Assembly: GCA_910576925.1 (NCBI GenBank)
Contig: CAJTKB010000003.1
Location: forward strand, 13,064-52,758
Direction: 5' to 3'
From: an uncultured Bacilli bacterium
Lineage (GTDB): Bacteria > Bacillota_I > Bacilli_A > RF39 > UBA660
Length of the DNA stretch: 39,695 nt
Position 1 is the stretch's first letter. The number at the start of each line of letters is the position of its first letter. A program made the position numbers and the translations under genes. Under the pieces are notes generated by a model. It saw only the letters and a program-made list of their open reading frames with translations. It was not told the DNA's origin and searched no databases. Of this stretch, positions 33,461 through 39,695 are shown piece by piece.

Positions 33461-34177
33461 ATGCTAAAATCAACGATGTATAATTTATCTGATACTGTTT
33501 CTATTGATGTATGGGAAAGAATTGCATTATATGTACAATTTTTGGAGTTTTCTAATAAATCTGATGATGAATTTGAAAAGAATTTATTGAGTTTAGAAAA
33601 CGCACTACTTGAAAATGGAATTAAGTTTGAAATTGGAAAAAGATATCCTATTAAAGATGATCAGGTTGGGATTTCTTCAATACTTGAAAGTATTTATAAT
33701 TCATATTCAACTTGTAGTAATGTTAAATATAATTTTTTTGATCAGATATCTATGTTAAAGAATTTAGGGGTTATTAATATAGCATTTAAGGAAAAAGATT
33801 TTTTTAAAGATAAAAAACTTGTTATGTATAATCATATACAGGATGATCTTTTTTTCATTAATAAAGATAATGTAGGATACAGTAGACTTAATAAATCATA
33901 TACTGATGCTACATTTAATTTGGAAAGAGATATTTTATATTATTATATGAGTAATGTTTGTAATCTTAATTATCTTTTAGATATTGATTTATCTTTCAAC
34001 AATAATCAAATAGATGGCGATATAGTGGCATTTTGTGCGAATTTAACTAGTTTTAATGGAACATATCCAGATAGAGATTTGCTTATTTCAAGACAATATC
34101 CTGTAATAGATTGTTATAGTTATGAGGAATGTGCAAATAAAAATGTAGAAGTTAAGCAGTATTTATATAAAAAATAG
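33461..34177 (+). CDS. Uncharacterised 238-residue protein
   Basis: I do not recognise this protein. It is predicted soluble, has no signal peptide, and is rich in Asn, Asp and Tyr. The N-terminal third looks helical (WERIALYVQFLEFSNKSDDEF), the rest mixed alpha/beta. There are six scattered cysteines with no zinc-motif spacing. AAGGAGG precedes the ATG. It stands alone between a divergent and a separately promoted gene, with an AT-rich upstream region (TATTATATT at 33428-33436) as the likely -10. Confidence 0.75.
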   Translation: MLKSTMYNLSDTVSIDVWERIALYVQFLEFSNKSDDEFEKNLLSLENALLENGIKFEIGKRYPIKDDQVGISSILESIYNSYSTCSNVKYNFFDQISMLKNLGVINIAFKEKDFFKDKKLVMYNHIQDDLFFINKDNVGYSRLNKSYTDATFNLERDILYYYMSNVCNLNYLLDIDLSFNNNQIDGDIVAFCANLTSFNGTYPDRDLLISRQYPVIDCYSYEECANKNVEVKQYLYKK

Positions 34178-34231
34178 TTAATAAAAACTCTTGTTTTTCA
34201 CTGAAATTTCACCAAAATATGGTTAAAAAAC

Positions 34232-34259
34232 TTGTAATATATATATATTATAGTATAAT
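34232..34259 (+). promoter_or_regulatory. Promoter of the YfcC-like permease
   Basis: TTGTAA (34232-34237) and a consensus TATAAT (34254-34259) are 16 bp apart. The +1 would fall next to GGGAGGAG. Confidence 0.65.
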
Positions 34260-34278
34260 TAGGTTGGGAGGAGAGTTT

Positions 34279-35685
34279 ATGAAAAGACATAGTACAGTTA
34301 AAGTGGTTCTATTAACATTAACAGTATTTTTACTTCTTAGTTGGATACTTCCAGCAGCATATTTTCAATCATCTTATGTATCACAAGGTCGTGTTCAAAT
34401 GGGATTATTTGATATAGCTAATTATCCAGTTACTGCAATACAATATTTTGGTTATATTGCAATTTATGTACTTGTTGTAGGTGCTTTTTATGGAGTACTT
34501 AATCAAATAAGTGCTTATAGAGTATTACTTGATAGAATTGCTAATAAATTTAAAAATCATTCAATGATTGCAATTTCTGTCATTATGATATTATTTGCAG
34601 TTTTGACTTCAATTTGTGGACTAAATTATGCATTAATTTTATTTTTCCCTTTTGTAATATCATTAATAATTTTAATGGGATATGATAAAATTGTCGCTCT
34701 TTTAGCTACAGTTGGTAGTGTATGTGTAGGATTAATGGGTACTACATTAGCCTTTAATAATACTAGTATACTTAATAATTTCTTGGGAATTGATGTATAT
34801 AACCAAATCATAGCAAAAATTGTTATACTTGTTTTAGGACTTGTAGTATTAATCTTTAATATTAGTTTATATGTTAAAAAGAGTCTTAAGAAAAATAATG
34901 AAATTTTAATAGAACAATATGTACCTAATGAAGTAAAAGCAAAAGATAGTAAAAATGTAAAGGTATGGCCATTGGTACTTATTCTTGATTTAGTATTATT
35001 ATTAATGATACTTTCATTTGTGGCTTGGAGTTCATTGTTTGATATTGATATATTTGAAAATGCTACTAGTGCAGTTACAGGATTTAAGGTTGGAGGATTT
35101 GCTATATTTGGTAAATTACTTGGTACTGTAAATTCATTTGGTAACTGGACTCTTACAGAGTTAAGTTTATGTATCTTACTTGCAGCAGTTATTCTTGCTT
35201 TAATTTATAAAGTTAAGTTTGAAAAACTAATTCAAGGATTTATTGATGGTGGTAAAGAAGCATTACAACCTGCAGTAATTATAGTTTTAATTTATACAGG
35301 ATTAGTACTTGTTACTTATCATCCATTCCAATTAGTTATATATAAGACTATACTTGATATAACAAAAGGATTTAATGTATTTACAGCTAGTATTGTTGCA
35401 TTTATTTCAAGTATATTTAATGGAGATCCAATGTATACATTTAATTCTGTAATTCCTTATTTAACAAGCATTATTACAGACAAAAAAGTATATTCAGTTA
35501 TTTGGGTTGTATTCCAAGGAATATATGGATTTACAATGCTTATTGCACCTACTAGTATAGTGCTTATGGGTACATTATCATATTTAAATGTATCATTTAA
35601 AGATTGGTTGAAAAATATTTGGAAAATTGCTCTAGAAATATTAGTATTGCTATTAATTATTTTTACAATATTAGTATTGATCTAA
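34279..35685 (+). CDS. YfcC/DcuC-like membrane permease
   Basis: This is a 468-residue integral membrane protein with about 11-12 hydrophobic segments. The N-terminal helix ending LLSWILPAAYFQ, a region corresponding to YIAIYVLVVGAFYGVLNQISAY, and GLNYALILFFPFVISLI resemble YfcC/DcuC-type carriers of the ion-transporter superfamily, which move dicarboxylates, amino acids or peptides. The substrate cannot be inferred. GGGAGGAG selects the ATG at 34279 over one at 34219 that lies upstream of the promoter -10. A very strong terminator follows. Confidence 0.75.
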   Translation: MKRHSTVKVVLLTLTVFLLLSWILPAAYFQSSYVSQGRVQMGLFDIANYPVTAIQYFGYIAIYVLVVGAFYGVLNQISAYRVLLDRIANKFKNHSMIAISVIMILFAVLTSICGLNYALILFFPFVISLIILMGYDKIVALLATVGSVCVGLMGTTLAFNNTSILNNFLGIDVYNQIIAKIVILVLGLVVLIFNISLYVKKSLKKNNEILIEQYVPNEVKAKDSKNVKVWPLVLILDLVLLLMILSFVAWSSLFDIDIFENATSAVTGFKVGGFAIFGKLLGTVNSFGNWTLTELSLCILLAAVILALIYKVKFEKLIQGFIDGGKEALQPAVIIVLIYTGLVLVTYHPFQLVIYKTILDITKGFNVFTASIVAFISSIFNGDPMYTFNSVIPYLTSIITDKKVYSVIWVVFQGIYGFTMLIAPTSIVLMGTLSYLNVSFKDWLKNIWKIALEILVLLLIIFTILVLI

Positions 35686-35721
35686 TATTTTAGAAGAAAT
35701 TTTACATTTCTTTGAATACTT

Positions 35722-35758
35722 GACAAATATGTAAATATTTTACATATTTGTCTTTTTT
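35722..35758 (+). terminator. Strong terminator after the permease
   Basis: GACAAATATGTAAA and its exact complement form a 14-bp stem with a TAT loop, followed by TTTTTT. A smaller hairpin (35694-35712) precedes it. Confidence 0.93.
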
Positions 35759-35808
35759 GTTTATAGTATATATTAATGATAATCTGTATTATAAGGATGT
35801 GAATAAAA

Positions 35809-36603
35809 ATGAATTTAAAATATAAATTAATAGCAACAGACTTTGATGGTACTTTATTGAATGATAAAGGAGAAGTATCAGAGAAAAATAAAAATGAATT
35901 ATTAAACTATAAAAGAAATGGTTATATAATAGTGGCAGTTACAGGTAGAACTTTAGATGCTATTATAGATTTAATAGATATCAATATTTTTGATTATCTT
36001 CTATTAAATAATGGCGCTTATATTTATAATGTTTCAAATAAAATGGGTGAGTATCAAAGTATTATAGAAAAAGATATTATGCTAATGATAACTAATCTAG
36101 TAGATAATTTATCATCTAGAATAATTTACTGTAGCGCGACAAAATATTATAACTATAAAGAGAAAACAAATAATTTAGTATATGAAGTTATCGATATAGA
36201 TAGTCCTCGTAACATAGGGGATAAAATAGCTAAAATAAATATAAATTTAATTGATAATGGTAAAATTTATGATATAGTTAGAAGAATAAATGATGTATAT
36301 GATGTTGATAGTTTTGTAATGCAAGATTCTAATAGTTCTGATAGACATATTTGTGTGATGCCAAAGGGAGTAAATAAGAAGAGTGGTTTGCAAAAATTGT
36401 GTAATAGACTAAATATAAGTAGAGAAGAAATAATTTTTTTTGGTGACGGATTAAATGATTTAGAAATAATTGAATGGGTTGGTTGTGGTGTAGCTATGGA
36501 AAATGATTTTGATATTGTAAAAGAAAAAGCTTTATTTATAACAAAATCTAATAATGATAATGGTGTAGCTTTTTTTCTAGAAAATTATAATAACTATATT
36601 TAA
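35809..36603 (+). CDS. Cof-type HAD hydrolase
   Basis: This is a HAD-superfamily phosphatase of the Cof/YidA group (264 residues). Motif I is ATDFDGTLLND (catalytic Asp pair, about 9-19), motif II VTGRT, motif III a lysine in MPKGVNKKSGLQ, and motif IV FGDGLNDLEII. A C2B-type cap occupies about 85-190. The substrates of such enzymes are sugar phosphates, FMN or nucleotides; none can be assigned. AAGGATGTG precedes the ATG. Confidence 0.92.
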   Translation: MNLKYKLIATDFDGTLLNDKGEVSEKNKNELLNYKRNGYIIVAVTGRTLDAIIDLIDINIFDYLLLNNGAYIYNVSNKMGEYQSIIEKDIMLMITNLVDNLSSRIIYCSATKYYNYKEKTNNLVYEVIDIDSPRNIGDKIAKININLIDNGKIYDIVRRINDVYDVDSFVMQDSNSSDRHICVMPKGVNKKSGLQKLCNRLNISREEIIFFGDGLNDLEIIEWVGCGVAMENDFDIVKEKALFITKSNNDNGVAFFLENYNNYI

Positions 36604-36736
36604 TGAAATACTTAAAAAAGTGTATATTAAGTGATGGAATTTTATTTTATGCAATATCTTGATAAATATAAGTGTTAGTGCAACATTATATAAAGTATAT
36701 TCTTTTTTTTTGTCATTTTTTTTGGAACATAATTTA

Positions 36737-36766
36737 TTGCCTTTTTGGTTAAAATAAACATAAAAT
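36737..36766 (+). promoter_or_regulatory. Promoter of clpC
   Basis: TTGCCT (36737-36742) and TAAAAT (36761-36766) are 18 bp apart. No CtsR or CIRCE operator is recognisable here, and the ~187-bp gap holds nothing else I can identify. Confidence 0.65.
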
Positions 36767-36789
36767 GTAATAGAAGGGAAGAGATAAAT

Positions 36790-39090
36790 ATGTTTTCAAA
36801 ATTTAGCGAAGAGGCACAAAAAGCACTATTGATAGCAAAAGATGAGATGACTAGTTTGAAACATCCTTATGTTGGTAGTGAACATTTATTTTTAGCTATT
36901 CTTTCTAATAAAAAGCATTTTGTTACAAACAGATTGAAAAAATATAATATTAATTATGAGAGTTTTAAAAAAGAAATTATAAGAGTTGTAGGTATTGGAA
37001 ATAAAACTAATAGTTGGTTTTTATATACACCCCTTTTAAAAAAGGTTATTGAGAATGCAATATTTGATACTAAAGAAAAGGGATTAAAAGAAGTTGGTAT
37101 TGAACAGTTATTCTTATCAATTTTGGAAGAAGGAGATGGAGTTGCAATTAGATTACTTATTGGTATGGGGCTAGATTTAGATATTTTGTATAATGATTTT
37201 TCTAATAAGTTATCTGTTAAGAAGGGTAAAAAAGATAGAAAACTTATGGTTAGTGAGTTTTCTGTAAATTTTAATAAAAAAGCAATTGCAAATGAATTAG
37301 ATCCTGTAGTATGTAGAGATATGGAGGTTAATAGATTAATAGAAATTCTTTCTAGAAGGTGCAAAAATAACCCTTTGTTAATTGGAGAAGCAGGAGTTGG
37401 TAAAACAGCGATAGTTGAAGAATTAGCTCGAAGAATTGTTAATGGAGATGTACCAAAATTTTTTCAAAATAAAAAAATACTTTCAGTTTCAATTGCTAGT
37501 TTAGTGGCAGGAACGAAGTATAGAGGAGAATTTGAAGAGAGGATTAATAAAATATTAAAAGAAGTAGAAAGTGATGGAAATATTATATTGTTTATTGATG
37601 AGATACATACAATAGTAGGAGCAGGGGGAGCGGAAGGTGCGATAGATGCTTCTAATATATTAAAACCAAGCCTAGCAAGAGGAAGTATTAGAATTATTGG
37701 AGCAACTACTATTTCTGAGTATCATCAAAGTATAGAAAAAGATAAAGCACTTGATAGACGATTCCAAAAGATAGAGATAAAAGAACCAAATAATGATAAT
37801 ACATTGAAAATACTTTCTAGTCTTAAACCTTTATATGAAGATTATCATAATGTTAGTATTAGTGATGAAGTTCTTTCTTATATTATAAAACTTACTGATA
37901 AGTATATTTGCAATCAAAAAAATCCAGATAAATCTATTGATATAATGGATGAAGTATGTGCAAAAGCAAGTCTTAATATTACTAAAGGAGAGAAGGAACT
38001 TAAGGAACTTAATCAAAAACTAAGAAGTTTAATAAAGAGTAAAAATGATGCTGTAATTAATCAAGATTTTAAAAGTGCTGCAAGACTTAAAAATGAACAA
38101 TGTATGATAGAAGATGAGATAAATCGTAAAATACTTAAAGTAGGTAAGAAGAATATTAGTACAATTATAACTAAAAAAATGGTTTCAGAAGTTGTTGAAT
38201 TAAAAACTAAAATACCTATTTATGAAATTAATAAAAATAGTAGTGCACTTATTAGTAAATTGAGAAAAAATTTGAAAAGTAAAATTATTGGGCAAGATGA
38301 GGTAATTGATGAGATATGTGATTTTACTAAATTGATGAAATCTGGATTTTCTAAAAATAGAGCTCATTCATTTTTGTTAATAGGGCAGACTGGTATTGGG
38401 AAGACTATGTTAGTTAAGGAATATGCTAAAGTATTATTTGGAAAGGATAATTTTATAAGGCTTGATATGAGTGAATATAAGGAAGAACATTCTATTAGTA
38501 AAATTATAGGTTCTCCTCCAGGATATGTTGGTTATGATGAAGATAAGTTTGTGTTAGAGAAAGTTAGAAATAATCCTCATTCCGTAATTCTTTTAGATGA
38601 AGTTGAGAAAGCTCATAAATCTGTTATTAAACTTTTTTTACAAGTGTTAGATAATGGTATTATGCATGATTCATCTGGACGCGAAGTTAACTTTAAAAAT
38701 ACTATTATTTTTATGACTTCTAATATAGGTTGTGGAAAAAAGAATATTGGATTTAATAAGCAACACTTTAATAGTGATATAAAAGATTTCTTTTCTGTGG
38801 AATTTTTGAATAGAGTGGATAAAATATTCAATTTTAGAGAGATAGATTATAATACTATTAAGAAAATTGTTTATAATAAGCTTAATATTATTAAAGATGA
38901 ATATGCAAGTAAAGATATAAATATAAGTTTTTCCACAGAAGTTGTGGATAAAATAATTATGCGTAGTAACTATTCTGAGTATGGTGCTAGAAAAGTGGAT
39001 AAAATAATCGAAGAAGTAATAAATAAGTATATTCTTGATATGATAGTTAGTGGAAGTAGCGAGATTAGTTTAAAGGAGTTAGAAGTATAG
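36790..39090 (+). CDS. clpC: ATP-dependent Clp protease ATPase subunit ClpC
   Basis: This is an HSP100 unfoldase (766 residues) that feeds ClpP. It has an N-terminal repeat domain (SEEAQKALLIAKDEM, GSEHLFLAIL), Walker A1 GEAGVGKT (199-206), and an arginine-finger region. A coiled-coil middle part carries a UVR-like motif (about 415-437, DFKSAARLKNEQ), which marks ClpC rather than ClpB. Walker A2 GQTGIGKT (532-539) and an IGF tripeptide fitting ClpP docking follow. GAAGGGAAG selects the ATG at 36790. The ctsR, mcsA and mcsB genes that normally precede clpC are absent, so adaptor-dependent control may differ. Confidence 0.96.
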   Translation: MFSKFSEEAQKALLIAKDEMTSLKHPYVGSEHLFLAILSNKKHFVTNRLKKYNINYESFKKEIIRVVGIGNKTNSWFLYTPLLKKVIENAIFDTKEKGLKEVGIEQLFLSILEEGDGVAIRLLIGMGLDLDILYNDFSNKLSVKKGKKDRKLMVSEFSVNFNKKAIANELDPVVCRDMEVNRLIEILSRRCKNNPLLIGEAGVGKTAIVEELARRIVNGDVPKFFQNKKILSVSIASLVAGTKYRGEFEERINKILKEVESDGNIILFIDEIHTIVGAGGAEGAIDASNILKPSLARGSIRIIGATTISEYHQSIEKDKALDRRFQKIEIKEPNNDNTLKILSSLKPLYEDYHNVSISDEVLSYIIKLTDKYICNQKNPDKSIDIMDEVCAKASLNITKGEKELKELNQKLRSLIKSKNDAVINQDFKSAARLKNEQCMIEDEINRKILKVGKKNISTIITKKMVSEVVELKTKIPIYEINKNSSALISKLRKNLKSKIIGQDEVIDEICDFTKLMKSGFSKNRAHSFLLIGQTGIGKTMLVKEYAKVLFGKDNFIRLDMSEYKEEHSISKIIGSPPGYVGYDEDKFVLEKVRNNPHSVILLDEVEKAHKSVIKLFLQVLDNGIMHDSSGREVNFKNTIIFMTSNIGCGKKNIGFNKQHFNSDIKDFFSVEFLNRVDKIFNFREIDYNTIKKIVYNKLNIIKDEYASKDINISFSTEVVDKIIMRSNYSEYGARKVDKIIEEVINKYILDMIVSGSSEISLKELEV

Positions 39091-39099
39091 CTCTTTTTT
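39073..39099 (+). terminator. Terminator of clpC
   Basis: AAGGAG pairs with CTCTTT (one G-U pair) over a 12-base loop, followed by T-rich sequence. It overlaps the stop codon. Confidence 0.5.
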
Positions 39100-39100
39100 A

Positions 39101-39129
39101 TTGATATAAAGTGGAAATAATTGTATAAT
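39101..39129 (+). promoter_or_regulatory. Promoter of the tandem-repeat protein gene
   Basis: TTGATA (39101-39106) and a consensus TATAAT (39124-39129) are exactly 17 bp apart, a near-ideal sigma-A promoter with a ~33-nt leader. Confidence 0.8.
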
Positions 39130-39168
39130 GTCTATATTAAATTATTGTTTATATATGGAGATTTGCTT

Positions 39169-39695
39169 ATGCAAAATAAAGTTGAAGAAATAAATGGATT
39201 ATTAGAGAATATGCCACATTTAAAGTGTGAATTAGTATATCGTAGGGATATTAAATTTATAAAAGCAGTTTTAAGAATGTCAGCGTGGAAAGATAAAAGA
39301 TTTAAAGTATTATTGACACCAGCGATTTGGAATAGTACCGTTAAGGATATAGAATATATACTAAATATGCCCGAATGGAACGATGAAAGATTTCAGAAAT
39401 TATTGACATCAACAATTTGGAGTAGTAATGCTAGGGATATAGAAGATATATTAAATATGCCTGAATGGAATGATGAAAGATTACAGAAATTATTGACACC
39501 TAACATTTGGAAAAGTAATCCTAAGAATATAAGAAAAATATTAAGATTGTCTGAATGGGATGATGAAAAATTTCAGAAATTGTTGACACCTAATATTTGG
39601 AATAGTACTGCTAATGATGTAAGAGATATATTAGATATGTCTGAATGGGATGATGAAAAATTTCAGGGTTTGTTGACACCAACAATTTGGAATAG
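39169..39695 (+). CDS. 30-residue tandem-repeat protein (partial, runs off the window)
   Basis: The frame is open from the ATG at 39169 (TGGAGA upstream) to the window end, giving 175 codons. After a ~33-residue leader (MQNKVEEINGLLENMPH...), the protein consists of 30-residue repeats starting at residue 34: four full copies and part of a fifth. The consensus is about I-L-x-M-x-E-W-x-D-E-x-F-Q-x-L-L-T-P-x-I-W, then N/S-rich residues and DI. Two tryptophans, the D-E pair and LLTP recur at fixed positions. This suggests an alpha-solenoid made of helix pairs. I do not recognise the family; the C-terminus and any effector domain are outside the window. Confidence 0.85.
   Translation, partial: MQNKVEEINGLLENMPHLKCELVYRRDIKFIKAVLRMSAWKDKRFKVLLTPAIWNSTVKDIEYILNMPEWNDERFQKLLTSTIWSSNARDIEDILNMPEWNDERLQKLLTPNIWKSNPKNIRKILRLSEWDDEKFQKLLTPNIWNSTANDVRDILDMSEWDDEKFQGLLTPTIWN
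39268..39695 (+). repeat. 90-bp coding tandem repeat
   Basis: Units begin at 39268, 39358, 39448, 39538 and 39628 (the last is partial). The ATG codons of the NMPEW segments at 39367 and 39457 are exactly 90 bases apart. The second and third units are the most similar, which points to recent duplication. Confidence 0.9.

Noticed and set aside
35694..35712. First hairpin after the permease as a terminator
   Set aside because: The stem is good but no T-run follows; the next hairpin (35722-35758) is the evident terminator.
36954..37364. 136-codon minus-strand reading frame inside clpC
   Set aside because: It lies opposite a highly conserved ClpC segment and has no ribosome site or recognisable domain; it is a shadow frame.
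38943..38951. DnaA box in clpC
   Set aside because: A single TGTGGATAA inside a conserved coding region, with no partner boxes and no partition sites, is likely chance.
1..39695. Mollicute genetic code (UGA as tryptophan)
   Set aside because: rsmI, pth and others end at TGA with good downstream starts, and tryptophan positions in conserved proteins use TGG.

Overview
The window looks like the right-hand flank of the replication origin of a very AT-rich, endospore-forming member of the Bacilli (low-GC Firmicutes), probably an uncultured gut lineage of the RF39/Erysipelotrichia kind. The taxonomic guess is inference. The gene order is a compacted, partly rearranged version of the Bacillus subtilis segment that runs from tadA/dnaX to clpC. 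Sporulation genes are present (bofA, spoVT, yabG, spoVG, yabP, yabQ). UGA is used as a stop and UGG as tryptophan, so this is not a code-4 mollicute. All genes but one lie on the plus strand, as expected for a replichore moving away from an origin to the left.

Positions 1-1000 hold no gene. They contain two ~326-bp tandem repeats and a degenerate third unit. Each carries a parS-like palindrome (ParB/Spo0J site) and an NBS-like palindrome (Noc site); the two complete units also carry a DnaA box. A fourth parS/NBS pair lies inside the dnaX reading frame. A short SRP RNA gene follows, and its U-tract abuts the ribosome site of tadA.

Positions 1119-11638 are a housekeeping block: tadA, dnaX, ebfC/ybaB, recR, bofA, holB, ricT, a TrmN6-like methyltransferase, rsmI, pth and mfd, largely overlapping or tightly coupled. 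Two unrecognised proteins and spoVT follow. Then comes a methionine T-box leader with metG, a previously uncalled 56-codon membrane protein, and tatD.

Positions 17338-21282 are the most distinctive accessory block. They encode a TasA/camelysin-like exported fibre protein, an ER-type (SipW-like) signal peptidase with a ~210-residue extension, a second membrane-anchored beta-rich protein and two more membrane proteins. The block sits between tatD and rsmA, where B. subtilis has yabE and rnmV. Two genes downstream of rsmA is veg, whose B. subtilis homologue promotes biofilm matrix expression.

Positions 21329-31611 hold rsmA, yabG, veg, spoVG, yabP, yabQ, divIC, tilS, ftsH (with an unusual C-terminal motif), mscL, dusB, an RDD membrane protein and lysS. 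The right end (31691-39695) is less conserved: an EndA-type nuclease, a minus-strand metallophosphoesterase, an unknown protein, a YfcC/DcuC-like permease, a Cof-type HAD phosphatase and clpC. The start of a protein made of 30-residue tandem repeats runs off the window.
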